A DNA stretch of 64,000 nucleotides from Streptococcus marimammalium DSM 18627 (GTDB taxonomy: Bacteria; Bacillota; Bacilli; Lactobacillales; Streptococcaceae). Of this stretch, positions 1 through 10,362 are shown one piece after another. The position numbers and the translations under genes are program-made. How positions within the stretch are numbered: position 1 is the stretch's first letter; every line of letters begins with the position of its first letter. The stretch lies in the NCBI RefSeq assembly GCF_000380045.1, contig NZ_KB904357.1, forward strand, positions 33,219 through 97,218, in the 5' to 3' direction. Below the pieces are notes generated by a model. That model was not told the DNA's origin. It saw only the letters and a program-made list of their open reading frames with translations, and did not search any database.

Positions 1-1
1 T

Positions 2-90
2 GGAGGATTACCCAAGTCCGGCTGAAGGGAACGGTCTTGAAAACCGTCAGGCGTGTAAAAGCGTGCGTGGGTTCGAATCCCACATCCTCC
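2..90 (+). tRNA. tRNA-Ser (anticodon TGA)
   Basis: The acceptor arms GGAGGAT (2-8) and ATCCTCC (84-90) pair fully. The anticodon stem ACGGT/ACCGT frames the loop CTTGAAA, giving anticodon TGA. The long variable arm is the class II shape expected for serine. GTTCGAATC forms the T loop. No CCA is encoded. It is the first of eight closely packed tRNA genes and the cluster probably continues left of the window behind an rRNA operon. Confidence 0.96.
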
Positions 91-104
91 TTATATATTG
101 TTAA

Positions 105-178
<74 letters not shown>

Positions 179-188
179 TATAAAAAAT

Positions 189-261
189 GGCTCGGTAGCT
201 CAGTTGGTAGAGCAATGGATTGAAGCTCCATGTGTCGGCGGTTCGATTCCGTCTCGCGCCA
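189..261 (+). tRNA. tRNA-Phe (anticodon GAA)
   Basis: Cloverleaf with D arm GCTC...GAGC, anticodon loop TTGAAGC and T loop GTTCGATTC. The acceptor stem GGCTCGG against TCGCGCC has one T-C mismatch and one G-T pair; the rest is intact, so the gene is taken as functional. Confidence 0.94.
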
Positions 262-275
262 TGTATTATAAAAAC

Positions 276-356
276 GGAAAGATAGCGAAGAGGCTAAACG
301 CGGCGGACTGTAAATCCGCTCCTTCGGGTTCGGGGGTTCGAATCCCTCTCTTTCCA
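276..356 (+). tRNA. tRNA-Tyr (anticodon GTA)
   Basis: Acceptor stem GGAAAGA/TCTTTCC. Anticodon loop CTGTAAA gives GTA. The long variable arm around CTCCTTCGGG fits class II tRNA-Tyr of bacteria. Confidence 0.96.
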
Positions 357-361
357 TCACA

Positions 362-432
362 ACGGGCATAGTTTAAAGGTAGAACTAAGGTCTCCAAAAC
401 CTTCAGTGTGGGTTCGATTCCTACTGCCCGTG
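362..432 (+). tRNA. tRNA-Trp (anticodon CCA)
   Basis: Acceptor stem ACGGGCA/TGCCCGT. Anticodon loop TCTCCAAAA gives CCA. The orphan trpB in this window is controlled by a T-box that would sense a tRNA of this identity. Confidence 0.95.
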
Positions 433-442
433 TTTGGAATAT

Positions 443-516
443 GGCGGGTGTGGTGAAGTGGTTAACACACCAGATTGTGGCTCTGGCATTCGTGGGTTCG
501 ATTCCCATCACTCGCC
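443..516 (+). tRNA. tRNA-His (anticodon GTG)
   Basis: Anticodon loop TTGTGGC gives GTG. The acceptor has the extra pair G-1:C73 (443 and 516) typical of histidine tRNA, beyond the seven-pair stem. Confidence 0.95.
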
Positions 517-524
517 TATTTTGT

Positions 525-596
525 TGGGGTATAGCCAAGCGGTAAGGCAAGGGACTTTGACTCCCTCATGCGTTGGTTCGAATCCAGCTACCCCAG
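525..596 (+). tRNA. tRNA-Gln (anticodon TTG)
   Basis: Acceptor stem TGGGGTA/TACCCCA followed by discriminator G. Anticodon loop CTTTGAC gives TTG. The T loop is GTTCGAATC. Confidence 0.95.
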
Positions 597-607
597 TAGT
601 ACTCTTA

Positions 608-691
608 GCCGGCGTGGCGGAATTGGCAGACGCGCTGGACTCAAAATCCAGTGTCCTCACGGACGTGCCGGTTCGACCCCGGCCGCCGGTA
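608..691 (+). tRNA. tRNA-Leu (anticodon CAA)
   Basis: Acceptor stem GCCGGCG against CGCCGGT. Anticodon loop CTCAAAA gives CAA. The long variable arm TGTCCTCACGGACG fits class II leucine tRNA. It is the last gene of the cluster. Confidence 0.95.
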
Positions 692-700
692 TAATTAATA

Positions 701-733
701 AAGACAAGTTTTTATACTTGTCTTTTTTTTTTT
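701..733 (+). terminator. terminator of the tRNA cluster
   Basis: The arms AAGACAAG and CTTGTCTT surround a short T/A loop and run into a long T tract. It lies ten bases after the tRNA-Leu gene. The next 200 bases are very AT rich and hold two TATAAT-like boxes (822-827 and 882-887) but no gene. Confidence 0.9.
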
Positions 734-931
734 ACCTACGGATATGATATTAGTTTTTTAATTTTCACCAATTTTTAATACATTCATTATTTTAGTTTCA
801 AATACTTTTTTGAAACTATGATATAATTTTTTTAGTTATATGTGTTTAATGATAAAATAATCAATTAAATTGTGATATGATTATAATTTTTTTCAGTTTT
901 TATTTTCTTGAAAAAGTATAGGAGGAATGTT

Positions 932-1645
932 ATGTCAGCTAATCTAGATAACTATAAAAATATGTTAGAACAACCTTGGGGGAAACTCCAGTATGAAATT
1001 ACCTTTTCTCAATTGAGTCATATAAAGAACAAAAAGATATTGGATTTTGGCGCTGGTTTTGGTTTAGTTAGTAAATTTTTAGCAAATGATAATGAGGTGG
1101 TTTCTATTGAACCAAGTGCTGAAATGTTATTTGCCAATGAAAGCAGCTCTTACAAAAAAATTTTAGGAAGTATTGAACAATTAGAAGCTTTTGAAGATGA
1201 GTTTTTTGATATTGTTTTATGTCACAACGTCTTAGAATATGTTTTGGAAGCAGATCGTTTGTTTTATTTAGAACAATTCAAAAGAGTTTTAAAAAGTGGT
1301 GGTAGACTCTCAATTATAAAGCACAATCAAGTTGGTAAAGTTATTCAAAGTGTTGTCTTTTCAAATAATATTGGTATGGCCTTAAGTCTTCTAAACGATG
1401 AAGTTTTTGAAAGTGCATCGTTTTCACAGGGGACAACTTATACCATTGAAGACTTACTTGATTTGACTCAAATGACACTTGAAAAATATCAAGGAGTGAG
1501 GACGTTTTATAGTTTGCAACCCAATGAATTTAAAACACAAGCAGACTGGTTGGAAAAAATGAAAAAAATAGAATTAGCAGTCAGTGATAAAAAGCCATAT
1601 AAAGATATCAGTTTTTTACAACATGTCTGGCTAATGAAAGAATAA
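932..1645 (+). CDS. class I SAM-dependent methyltransferase
   Basis: A 237-residue soluble protein with a Rossmann methyltransferase fold. The SAM-binding motif I (ILDFGAGFGLVSKFL) is near residues 36-50, with an acidic IEP about 20 residues later. FFDIVLCHNVLEYV follows as the usual motif-II/III region and LKSGGRLSII as the post-motif strand. The start at 932 is preferred because AGGAGG (920-925) lies six bases before it; the longer reading frame from a TTG at 908 would put that ribosome site inside the gene. Substrate cannot be told: the Methyltransf_11-like core is shared by small-molecule, quinone and tRNA enzymes. It stands alone between the tRNA cluster and two broken genes. Confidence 0.85.
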   Translation: MSANLDNYKNMLEQPWGKLQYEITFSQLSHIKNKKILDFGAGFGLVSKFLANDNEVVSIEPSAEMLFANESSSYKKILGSIEQLEAFEDEFFDIVLCHNVLEYVLEADRLFYLEQFKRVLKSGGRLSIIKHNQVGKVIQSVVFSNNIGMALSLLNDEVFESASFSQGTTYTIEDLLDLTQMTLEKYQGVRTFYSLQPNEFKTQADWLEKMKKIELAVSDKKPYKDISFLQHVWLMKE

Positions 1646-1910
1646 TTCAAACATCTAGTTTCCATAATACTAAAAATATCGAATGAGTCTTGTTTTTAGA
1701 AATTAAAAACCGGTTTTATTGATTTTTAATGAGAGGCTAACAATTTAACTGTTGATAATTATTGGTCAAAGAGATATAAAAAGGAACTAAAGCTCTAATA
1801 CAAGATTTTTACTCTTAGGTATGATTTCATGGATTCTTATTCTTGATAAAGATTGTTTCAGTATTTATTATTTTAAGGTATTAGAGATTGTTGCTATAAG
1901 GATGGGTATC

Positions 1911-2794
1911 ATGTTTTTATTTGATGATTTAGACTATAATAGTAAAGTTGTTATTGAAAAGAGTTTTTCTGGTGAAAAAAGTATCATATTAGTGGGAATA
2001 ATGATTATTTATTAAAGATATCTCTATTGTCCTATGTAAGTAAAAAACAGCTTGAAATCAAATATTCCAAAGCTTTATCTTCTGTAAAAATCAATGTTTC
2101 TTCACTTATAGATATTAAATATGGAGAAAATCATATTGAAAGTCTATACCCTTGGATAAATGGGCAAGATTTTAGTCGTTATTCTAAAACTCTCTCTAAA
2201 ACTGCACGTTATCAATATGGTTTTTTGGCGGGAGAATACCTTAGGCAAATTCATTCTGTCATTATAGATGAACCGGTTTCTGATTGGGAAACGATTTTTA
2301 ACTGTAAAATTGATAAAAAAATAGCAGCATTTAATCCTGTAAAAGCTTACTATCCGAAAGGAAAAATCTTTATTGACTTTATTAATCAGCATCGTTATTT
2401 ATTAGAAAACTGACCACAAACATTGTGCCATGGAGATTACCATGTGGGTAATATGATGGTTGAAGAAAAAATAAAAAATTAACTATTGTTGATTTTGGTT
2501 CTTTAGACATTGGCGACCCTTATGAAGAATTTAATAGGATGGTCTGGAATGCTATTCACTCTGAAGATTTTGCTAGCGGGGTCTTACAAGGCTATTTTGT
2601 TAACAACTCAATCCCCGATGATTTTTGGCTATTGATTTTTTTATATGGCAGTTGATATTATTAGTTCAATTAGTTGGGCACTCAATCGTGGAGATCAACA
2701 AATGGTTACAATGCAAACAAGGGCTGATAAAGTATTAGAATGGTATGATTCTTTTAATCTTCTTATACCAAGGTTTTATCAGTCACTAGTTTAA
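1911..2794 (+). pseudogene. decayed aminoglycoside-phosphotransferase-like kinase
   Basis: Pieces in different frames assemble into one APH/choline-kinase-fold protein. The first piece (from ATG 1911, behind AAGGATG) reads to VVIEKSFSGEK. A one-base loss in the A run near 1975-1981 then shifts to a frame reading YHISGNNDYLLKIS. A TGA at 2411 comes just before the catalytic loop HGDYHVGNMM. A further shift near 2485 leads to IVDFGSLDIGDPYEEF, the metal-binding motif and its usual GDP follow-on, and another near 2640 leads into the C-terminal tail. At least four lesions mean it cannot make an intact enzyme. Intact relatives phosphorylate aminoglycosides, macrolides or other alcohols; the original substrate is unknown. 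Confidence 0.85.
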
Positions 2795-2908
2795 TTAATA
2801 ACAGTTTAAAAGAAGGATCAACACTTGTTTTCTTTTTAGGTGTATTTAGTTTAAGGAAAAGATGAAATAATAGCAAATCGTAAAATGAAGTGCTTTGAGG
2901 AGAAATAA

Positions 2909-3435
2909 ATGAAAAAACGAGAAATGTTTTTGTCACCATACAATCCTAACTGGGTGAGGCAATTTGAAAAGATAAAAGTTAACCTAATTAATCTTTTATC
3001 GAACCAGATTATAGACGTACATCATTTTGGCTCAACAGCTGTTATAGGAATGTCTGCTAAACCAATTATTGATGTTTTGGTTATTGTCGATAAAATTGAA
3101 GCAATCGATTTCTATAATAAACAATTAAAACAGTTGGGTTATGTCGCAAAAGGAGAAAATGGATACCAGGAAGAAGATATTTTGAAAAATATGCATCTGA
3201 TACCATCACTCATTTAGTCCATCTTCACTTTTATCAAGATGGTAATCGTAAAGCAATTGAAGAATTAAAGTTTAGAGATTTTCTAAGAAATAATCGCGAA
3301 GCTTTTGAGCGTTATTTGGACATTAAAAAGGAGGCCAGCCAGTTATACCGCCATTCACCAGAGCAGTATCAAGAATACAAATCAGTCGTTATTAGGGAAT
3401 TAATTGAAAGAGCTAATAAAGATTGTTCTCTTTAG
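2909..3435 (+). pseudogene. frameshifted GrpB/UPF0157 family protein
   Basis: The first frame (102 codons) begins behind GAGGAGA and carries the GrpB-family signature YNPNWVRQFEKIK and the HHFGSTAV...KPIIDVLV nucleotidyltransferase-like core. A single-base lesion near 3168 moves the rest into another frame, where GRRYFEKY, HLVHLHFY, ELKFRDFLRNN and the C-terminal YKSVVIREL are read to a TAG at 3433. Joined, the pieces give about 175 residues, the normal family length. It lies directly downstream of the decayed kinase, so both seem to be relics of one accessory insertion. A read error at one base is the alternative. Confidence 0.82.
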
Positions 3436-3565
3436 AAGAGACATTAATCTATTATAGAGAGGTTAATAGACTGCTTATAATTGATTGTTTTAACTATAAT
3501 TCTCCAAAAGATAGGTGTGGTTGCTTATCTTTTTCTTATTTTCCTAATCCTATCTTTTTTATAAT

Positions 3566-3576
3566 TGTGGTAAAAT
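3566..3576 (+). promoter_or_regulatory. extended -10 box for polC
   Basis: TGTGGTAAAAT, an extended -10 element 28 bases before the polC start, with no convincing -35. The identical 11 bases occur before pnp at 20110-20120. Confidence 0.5.
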
Positions 3577-3603
3577 AGAATTACGATTTGATAAGGAGTA
3601 ATC

Positions 3604-6600
3604 ATGACGGATTTATTCAAGCAATTACTAGACCAAATAGCTATTCCTGATGATTTGAAAGAATCAGCAGTTTTTTCAGGTGCTGAGATTGAGCGTGTTT
3701 TGGTTAATGCCCAAAAAAGAAATTGGGAATTTTATTTTTCTTTTAATCAATTGTTGCCCATTTCAGTCTATCGAGTTTTAAGACAGTCATTGGCAACAAC
3801 TTTTGCATCTTTAAACATTAAAGCAACTCTTTTTTTATCTGTTAAAAATATTGTTGTGACTGATGAAATCCTTAGGGCTTATTACCAAGAAGCTTTTGAT
3901 TCTGAACTTTGTCAGAGCATGAGTTTTAAGAGTTCTTTTTCTCACTTAGCAGTTTATTATGAGAATGATACCATCTTTATCAAGGCACCTCACTTTTTAA
4001 ATAATGAACATTTTCGTAAGAATCATTTACCTAATCTGGCAAAACAATTTGAAGCCTTTGGTTTTGGCAAAATTTCATTTGATATTGTTTCAAGCGATGA
4101 GTTGACGAAATCTATTGTTGAAGAATTTGAAACTGGTAAAAATCAATTAATTGAAACAGCGACTAAAGAAGTTATTGAAGCTCAAAAATCTTTAGAAGCC
4201 TTGCAACCTCAACAAGAAGTGACAAATACTTCTTATCAAGAGCGCACAACGATGAGGCAAGCTAGTTTTGCTAAGGCCGAAATCACTCCAATGATTGATA
4301 TTTTTGAAGAAGAAAATAGGATTGTTTTTGAGGGACTTGTTTTTGCTGTAGAAAGAAAAAAAACACGTACAGGACGCTATATTATCAATTTTAAAATGAC
4401 GGATTATACCTCTAGCTTTGCCTTACAAAAATGGGCTAAAGATGAGGAAGACTTGAAAAATTTTGATATCATAGCTAAAGGATCTTGGTTACGTGTTCGA
4501 GGAAATATTGAAAATAATCAATTTACTAAGTCTTTAACAATGAATGTTCAAGATATTAAAGTCATTGACCATGAAGAGCGTCAAGACAAAATGCCTGAAG
4601 GACAAAAACGGGTAGAATTTCATGCTCATACCAACATGTCGACTATGGATGCCTTACCAACTGTTGAAGATTTGATTGCTCGAGCAGCTAAATGGGGACA
4701 TAATGCTATTGCTATAACCGATCATGGTAATGTACAAAGTTTTCCACATGGTTATCATGCAGGTAAAAAAAACAATATTAAGGTCATTTTTGGACTTGAA
4801 GCCAATCTAGTTGAAGATAAGGTTCCTATTACTTACAATGAAGTCGATTTAGACCTCAATGAAGCCACTTATGTTGTTTTTGACGTCGAAACAACTGGCT
4901 TATCAGCAGTGAACAACGATTTGATTCAAATTGCGGCCTCTAAGATGTACAAGGGAAATATCATTGAACAGTTTGATGAATTTATTAATCCTGGTAATCT
5001 TCTTAGCTCATTCACTTCTGAATTAACAGGGATTACCAATCAACATCTACAGGGAGCAAAACCTTTGTTACAAGTTTTACAAGAATTTCAAGATTTTTGT
5101 CAGGATACGGTTCTTGTAGCTCATAACGCCACTTTTGACGTTGGTTTTATGAATGTTAACTATGAGCGAAATGGTTTGTCTCCAATCACTCAACCGGTTA
5201 TTGACACGTTAGAATTTTCTAGGAACCTATACCCAGATTATAAACGTCATGGTTTGGGACCATTGACCAAGCGGTTCCAAGTGTCTTTAGAACATCATCA
5301 TATGGCTAACTATGATGCAGAAGCAACTGGTCGTCTTTTGTTTATTTTCCTCAAAGAAGCACAGGAAAAATTGCATATCACTAATCTTCTAGATTTAAAT
5401 AAAAAAGCAATTTTAAAAGATTCTTATAAAAAAGCAAAAACCAAACAAGTCACTATTTATGTCCAAAACCAAATAGGTTTAAAAAACTTATTCAAAATTG
5501 TTAGTCTGTCAAATGTTATCTATTTTGAGGGAGTTCCTCGGATTCCAAGAACAGTTCTTGATGAGTATAGAGAAGGTTTATTGCTTGGTACTGGTGGTGA
5601 AGAGGGTGAGGTTTTTGATACTGTTTTATCAGATGGAGTTGAAAAAGCTGTAGAAAAAGCTCAATATTATGATTTTATCGAGGTCATGCCACCTGATTTA
5701 TATCGTCCTTTAATCGCAAGAGAGTTGATAGCTGACCAAGAAGGTATTGAAACTATTATTAAAGAGTTAATCGATGTCGCTAAACGTGTTGATAAGCCAG
5801 TTTTAGCAACAGGTGATGTTCATTATTTAGACCCAGAAGATGAAATCTATCGTGAAATTATTGTGCGTAGTCTAGGTCAAGGTGCCATGATAAACCGCCC
5901 AATAGGACGAGGGGAGGATGCCCAGCCAGCACCATTACCAAAAGCACATTTTAGGACAACTGACGAGATGCTTGAGGAATTTGCTTTTCTAGGAGAAGAT
6001 TTAGCTTACGATATCGTTGTTAACAATCCAAATATTATGGTTGATCGTTTTGAAGCAATTGATGTGGTTAAAAGTGATCTTTATACTCCTTTCATCGAAG
6101 GAGCAGAAGAAGAAGTGGCAAGACTTACCTATGAGAAGGCTTTTGAGATATATGGGAATCCCTTACCAGATATTATTGATTTGCGAATTGAAAAAGAGTT
6201 GACTTCAATTTTAGGAAATGGGTTTGCTGTCATTTATCTGAGTTCTCAAATGCTTGTGCAACGCTCCAATGATCGTGGATATTTGGTTGGTAGCCGTGGT
6301 TCTGTTGGTTCCAGTTTTGTTGCTACAATGATTGGTATCACAGAAGTTAACCCTATGCCTCCTCACTATGTTTGTCCAAGTTGTCAACATTCAGAATTTA
6401 TTACAGATGGTTCTGTTGGTTCGGGTTATGATTTACCCGAAAAGAATTGTCCTCGGTGTGGTATCAAGTATCGTAAGGATGGTCAAGACATTCCTTTTGA
6501 AACTTTTCTTGGTTTTGATGGGGATAAAGTACCAGATATTGATTTAAATTTTTCTGGTGATGATCAAGCCAACGCTCACTTAGATGTTCGTGACATTTTT

Positions 6601-7989
6601 GGCGAGGATTATGCCTTTAGAGCAGGAACAGTAGGTACCGTTGCTGACCGAACAGCCTATGGTTTTGTTAAGGGCTATGAAAGTGATTATGGTAAGTTTT
6701 ATAGTGATGCTGAGATTGATCGTTTGGCTATGGGGACAACGGGCGTAAAAAGAACAACTGGTCAACACCCTGGCGGTATTGTTGTCATTCCAAGTTATAT
6801 GGATGTCTATGATTTCACACCTGTTCAATATCCTGCTGATGATTTAACAGCTGGTTGGAAGACGACTCACTTTAATTTCCACGATATTGATGAGAATGTT
6901 TTAAAACTTGATATTCTCGGCCACGATGATCCGACAATGATTCGTAAACTTCAAGATTTATCTGGCATTGATCCTAAAGAGATTCCTGCTGATGATCCTG
7001 ATGTGATGAAATTATTTTCTGGAACAGAAGTTCTTGGTGTGACACCTGAGCAAATTGGGACTTCAACTGGTATGCTAGGAATTCCAGAATTTGGTACGAA
7101 TTTCGTTCGGGGTATGGTGGATGAAACACATCCTACAACTTTTGCTGAGTTATTGCAATTATCAGGGCTATCACACGGGACTGATGTTTGGTTGGGAAAT
7201 GCACAAGATTTAATCAAGAGAGGCATTGCTGATTTATCAACGGTTATTGGTTGTCGTGATGATATCATGGTTTATTTGATGCATGCTGGTTTAGAACCTA
7301 AGATGGCCTTTAATATTATGGAGCGTGTACGTAAAGGCTTATGGCTAAAGATTTCAGAAGAAGAAAGAGAAGCTTATATTAAAGCCATGAGAGAAAATAA
7401 AGTCCCTGATTGGTATATTGAGTCTTGTGGTAAAATCAAATACATGTTCCCTAAAGCCCATGCAGCAGCTTATGTTTTGATGGCTTTACGTGTGGCCTAT
7501 TTTAAAGTTCACTACCCTCTTTATTACTACAGTGCTTATTTTTCTATTCGTGCTAAGGCTTTTGATTTAAAAACAATGAGTGGTGGTCTTGAAGCTGTAA
7601 AAGTTAAAATGGCTGAAATTGCTCAAAAACGTAAAAATAACGAAGCTAGTAAGGTTGAAGAAGACTTATACACAACCTTAGAAATTGTTAATGAAATGTT
7701 GGAGAGAGGTTTTAAATTTGGCCAATTGGATCTTTATAAGAGTGATTCACATGAATTTTTAATTGAAGGAGATACTCTTATTCCACCATTTATTGCTATG
7801 GATGGATTGGGAGAAAATGTTGCTAAACAAGTGGTTAAAGCCAGAACAAAAGGAGAGTTTCTTTCAAAAACAGAGCTACGTAAACGAGGTGGCCTGTCAA
7901 CAACATTAGTCGAAAAATTAAATGAAATGGGGATTTTAGGTTCACTACCAGAAGATAACCAACTCAGCTTATTTGATGATTTATTTTAG
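3604..7989 (+). CDS. polC: DNA polymerase III PolC-type alpha subunit
   Basis: The replicative DNA polymerase of low-GC Gram-positives, 1461 residues, normal for streptococci. Order: N-terminal and OB-fold region (to about 330); PHP domain beginning [12 protein letters not shown] (about 335), split by the DEDD 3'-5' exonuclease insert with VVFDVETTG near 424 and HNATFDVGF later; zinc-finger-like cysteines CPSC and CPRC (about 924-960); palm with [10 protein letters not shown] near 977; fingers and C-terminal helix-hairpin-helix. The C-terminus QLSLFDDLF contains the QLSLFD clamp-binding motif type. AAGGAG precedes the ATG. The gene stands alone and proofreads in the same chain that polymerises. 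Confidence 0.98.
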   Translation: MTDLFKQLLDQIAIPDDLKESAVFSGAEIERVLVNAQKRNWEFYFSFNQLLPISVYRVLRQSLATTFASLNIKATLFLSVKNIVVTDEILRAYYQEAFDSELCQSMSFKSSFSHLAVYYENDTIFIKAPHFLNNEHFRKNHLPNLAKQFEAFGFGKISFDIVSSDELTKSIVEEFETGKNQLIETATKEVIEAQKSLEALQPQQEVTNTSYQERTTMRQASFAKAEITPMIDIFEEENRIVFEGLVFAVERKKTRTGRYIINFKMTDYTSSFALQKWAKDEEDLKNFDIIAKGSWLRVRGNIENNQFTKSLTMNVQDIKVIDHEERQDKMPEGQKRVEFHAHTNMSTMDALPTVEDLIARAAKWGHNAIAITDHGNVQSFPHGYHAGKKNNIKVIFGLEANLVEDKVPITYNEVDLDLNEATYVVFDVETTGLSAVNNDLIQIAASKMYKGNIIEQFDEFINPGNLLSSFTSELTGITNQHLQGAKPLLQVLQEFQDFCQDTVLVAHNATFDVGFMNVNYERNGLSPITQPVIDTLEFSRNLYPDYKRHGLGPLTKRFQVSLEHHHMANYDAEATGRLLFIFLKEAQEKLHITNLLDLNKKAILKDSYKKAKTKQVTIYVQNQIGLKNLFKIVSLSNVIYFEGVPRIPRTVLDEYREGLLLGTGGEEGEVFDTVLSDGVEKAVEKAQYYDFIEVMPPDLYRPLIARELIADQEGIETIIKELIDVAKRVDKPVLATGDVHYLDPEDEIYREIIVRSLGQGAMINRPIGRGEDAQPAPLPKAHFRTTDEMLEEFAFLGEDLAYDIVVNNPNIMVDRFEAIDVVKSDLYTPFIEGAEEEVARLTYEKAFEIYGNPLPDIIDLRIEKELTSILGNGFAVIYLSSQMLVQRSNDRGYLVGSRGSVGSSFVATMIGITEVNPMPPHYVCPSCQHSEFITDGSVGSGYDLPEKNCPRCGIKYRKDGQDIPFETFLGFDGDKVPDIDLNFSGDDQANAHLDVRDIFGEDYAFRAGTVGTVADRTAYGFVKGYESDYGKFYSDAEIDRLAMGTTGVKRTTGQHPGGIVVIPSYMDVYDFTPVQYPADDLTAGWKTTHFNFHDIDENVLKLDILGHDDPTMIRKLQDLSGIDPKEIPADDPDVMKLFSGTEVLGVTPEQIGTSTGMLGIPEFGTNFVRGMVDETHPTTFAELLQLSGLSHGTDVWLGNAQDLIKRGIADLSTVIGCRDDIMVYLMHAGLEPKMAFNIMERVRKGLWLKISEEEREAYIKAMRENKVPDWYIESCGKIKYMFPKAHAAAYVLMALRVAYFKVHYPLYYYSAYFSIRAKAFDLKTMSGGLEAVKVKMAEIAQKRKNNEASKVEEDLYTTLEIVNEMLERGFKFGQLDLYKSDSHEFLIEGDTLIPPFIAMDGLGENVAKQVVKARTKGEFLSKTELRKRGGLSTTLVEKLNEMGILGSLPEDNQLSLFDDLF

Positions 7990-8000
7990 TTATATATTAG

Positions 8001-8031
8001 AATCCCTAGCCTTATTGGAGAGGGATTTTAA
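8001..8031 (+). terminator. probable polC terminator
   Basis: AATCCCT and AGGGATT pair over a 13-base loop and are followed by a short T run, eleven bases after the polC stop. The stem is only seven pairs, so termination may be partial. The following 160 bases hold the promoter region of the dehydrogenase operon; TTGCAC at 8133 is a possible -35, but no clear -10 partner was identified. Confidence 0.55.
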
Positions 8032-8193
8032 AATGACTAATAGAATATATGAGCACAAGAAAACTTTGTGAAAAATATAATTAATTTTACGAAAAACTCC
8101 CTCAGATATGTATAAGAAAGCGGTTAAAAAACTTGCACTTTGTGAAGTTTTATTATATGATGGAGATTGTAAAATGTTATAGTGGAGGAAATT

Positions 8194-9162
8194 ATGGTTA
8201 AACTTTCTAAAGAAAAATATTTGGAAATGTATTTGAAAATGCAACGCATCAGAGAATTTGATATGCGTATAAATAAATTAGTGCGTCGTGGATTTGTACA
8301 AGGGATGACTCACTTTTCTGTTGGTGAAGAAGCAGCTAGTGTTGGTAGTGTTGCTCACCTATCTTATGAAGATATTATTTTCTCAAATCACCGTGGTCAT
8401 GGACAATCCATTGCTAAGGATATGGATTTGAATGGGATGATGGCTGAGTTAGCTGGTAAAGTAACTGGTGTGTCTAAGGGCCGTGGAGGTTCTATGCACT
8501 TGGCTGACTTTGAAAAAGGAAACTATGGTACCAATGGTATTGTTGGTGGTGGTTATGCTTTAGCAGTTGGTGCGGCATTGACACAGCAATACAAAGGAAC
8601 AAATAATATTGTTGTCGCTTTTTCAGGTGATGGTGCAACAAACGAAGGTTCATTTCACGAATCAGTAAATATGGCAGCAACATGGAAATTGCCAGTTATT
8701 TTCTTTATTATCAATAACGGCTATGGTATTTCAATGGATATCAAAAAAGCAACTAATACGCCTCATTTGTATACTCGTGCAGAAGCTTATGGTATCCCAG
8801 GATACTATGTAGAAGATGGAAATGATGTTATAGCAGTTTATGAAACGATGGCTGAGGCTGTTAAACACGTTCGTGGAGGTAATGGTCCAGCGATTGTAGA
8901 GGTTGTTTCCTACCGTTGGTTCGGACACTCAACAGCAGATGCTGGAGTATACCGTTCAAAAGAAGAGGTAAATGAGTGGAAGAAAAAAGATCCTCTTCTA
9001 AAATACCGTGACTTCCTAATCAAAAAGAAAATTGCTACAGCTAAGAAACTTGATAGTATTGATGCTGATGTGGTTAAAGAAGTTGATGCAGCTTATGAGT
9101 TTGCACAAAATAGCCCAGATCCAGAACTTTCTGTAGCTTTTGAAGATGTTTGGGTAGACTAA
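8194..9162 (+). CDS. pdhA: pyruvate/acetoin dehydrogenase E1 alpha subunit
   Basis: The thiamine-diphosphate E1 alpha chain of a 2-oxoacid dehydrogenase complex, 322 residues. The ThDP-binding signature starts at GDGATNEG (about residue 145) and ends with IINN about 28 residues on, the family's GDG-X(26-28)-NN. The phosphorylation-loop region HSTADAGVYR is near 248. The start at 8194 follows GGAGG at 8184-8188; a GTG at 8182 would overlap that site. It is first in an E1a-E1b-E2-E3 operon ending with lplA. Streptococcal copies are annotated either as pyruvate dehydrogenase or as acetoin dehydrogenase (acoA); sequence alone does not decide, but linkage to lplA and no acetoin regulator favour pyruvate. 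Confidence 0.93.
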   Translation: MVKLSKEKYLEMYLKMQRIREFDMRINKLVRRGFVQGMTHFSVGEEAASVGSVAHLSYEDIIFSNHRGHGQSIAKDMDLNGMMAELAGKVTGVSKGRGGSMHLADFEKGNYGTNGIVGGGYALAVGAALTQQYKGTNNIVVAFSGDGATNEGSFHESVNMAATWKLPVIFFIINNGYGISMDIKKATNTPHLYTRAEAYGIPGYYVEDGNDVIAVYETMAEAVKHVRGGNGPAIVEVVSYRWFGHSTADAGVYRSKEEVNEWKKKDPLLKYRDFLIKKKIATAKKLDSIDADVVKEVDAAYEFAQNSPDPELSVAFEDVWVD

Positions 9163-9187
9163 GGAAAGGAAAGAGGAGAAAATAATA

Positions 9188-10186
9188 ATGACTGAAACTA
9201 AAGTAATGGCTTTACGTGAAGCAATTAACCTTGCAATGACTGAGGAAATGCGTAAAGATGATACTATTTTCTTAATGGGTGAAGATGTTGGGATCTATGG
9301 GGGAGACTTTGGAACTTCTGTAGGAATGTATGAAGAATTTGGTGAAAAAAGAGTGAGAGATACTCCAATTTCTGAAGCAGCAATTGCAGGTTCAGCAGTT
9401 GGTGCAGCAATCACGGGTCTACGTCCAATCGTTGACTTAACCTTTATGGATTTCTTGACAATCGCTATGGATGCTATTGTTAATAATGGTGCTAAAAACA
9501 ATTATATGTTTGGTGGTGGGCTTAAAACACCCGTAACATTTAGAGTTGCTTCAGGTTCTGGTATTGGTTCTGCTGCACAACACTCACAATCTCTTGAGGC
9601 TTGGTTAACTCATATTCCAGGAATTAAAGTTGTTGCACCTGGGAATGCTAATGATGCTAAAGGCTTATTAAAATCTGCTATTAAAGATAATAATATTGTT
9701 CTTTTCATGGAACCTAAAGCACTTTATGGTAAAAAAGAAGAAGTTAGTCTGGATCCTGATTTTTATATTCCACTTGGTAAAGGAGAAATTAAACGTGAGG
9801 GTAAAGATTTAACCATTGTTTCTTATGGTCGTATGTTAGAGAGAGTTCTAAAAGCTGCTGATGAAGTTGCAAAAGATGGGATTAATGTTGAAGTTGTTGA
9901 CCCAAGAACACTTATTCCACTTGATAAAGAATTGATTATTGATTCTGTTAAAAAGACTGGTAAATTAATGCTTGTTAATGATGCCTATAAAACTGGTGGC
10001 TTTATTGGAGAAATTGCTACCGTAATCACAGAAAGTGAAGCTTTTGATTATCTTGATCATCCGATTGTACGTTTGGCAAGTGAAGATGTTCCTGTTCCTT
10101 ATGCGCGTGTCCTTGAACAAGCAATACTTCCAGATGTTGAAAAAATTAAAACAGCTATTTATAAAATGGTTAATAAGGGATTGTAA
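9188..10186 (+). CDS. pdhB: pyruvate/acetoin dehydrogenase E1 beta subunit
   Basis: The transketolase-like beta chain (332 residues) that forms the E1 heterotetramer with the upstream product and completes the ThDP site. Family landmarks are MGEDVGIYGGDFG near residue 30, DTPISEAAIAG near 59 and the C-terminal domain DPRTLIPLD. It lies 25 bases after E1 alpha, with AGGAGA before the ATG, and so is co-transcribed. A 176-base gap with a hairpin separates it from the E2 gene. Confidence 0.95.
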   Translation: MTETKVMALREAINLAMTEEMRKDDTIFLMGEDVGIYGGDFGTSVGMYEEFGEKRVRDTPISEAAIAGSAVGAAITGLRPIVDLTFMDFLTIAMDAIVNNGAKNNYMFGGGLKTPVTFRVASGSGIGSAAQHSQSLEAWLTHIPGIKVVAPGNANDAKGLLKSAIKDNNIVLFMEPKALYGKKEEVSLDPDFYIPLGKGEIKREGKDLTIVSYGRMLERVLKAADEVAKDGINVEVVDPRTLIPLDKELIIDSVKKTGKLMLVNDAYKTGGFIGEIATVITESEAFDYLDHPIVRLASEDVPVPYARVLEQAILPDVEKIKTAIYKMVNKGL

Positions 10187-10301
10187 TTTAAGATTTTCAT
10201 ATTCGTTATTATAGAAAATTTAATCACACTCTCATAAACTTATTGTTATTTGCTAATTGATTATTAGTTGCTTGGTAAATAATAATGATATAAGAATAGA
10301 G

Positions 10302-10333
10302 AGAAAAGACGATGGCAATACCATCTCTTTTCT
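10302..10333 (+). promoter_or_regulatory. stem-loop between E1 beta and E2 genes
   Basis: AGAAAAGA-C-GATGG pairs with CCATC-TCTTTTCT across the loop CAATA: 13 pairs with one bulged C. It is followed by CTACG and an AT-rich stretch, not a clean T run, so it could be a weak intra-operon terminator, a processing site or an mRNA stabiliser before the E2 cistron, whose ribosome site lies 20 bases on. Confidence 0.6.
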
Positions 10334-10362
10334 ACGTTTATATTTTATTTGAAAGGAATTTT

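Noticed and set aside
10312-10362. Upstream ATG as the E2 start
   Set aside because: It lies in a hairpin with no ribosome site; the ATG at 10363 has one and matches the lipoyl-domain start of E3.
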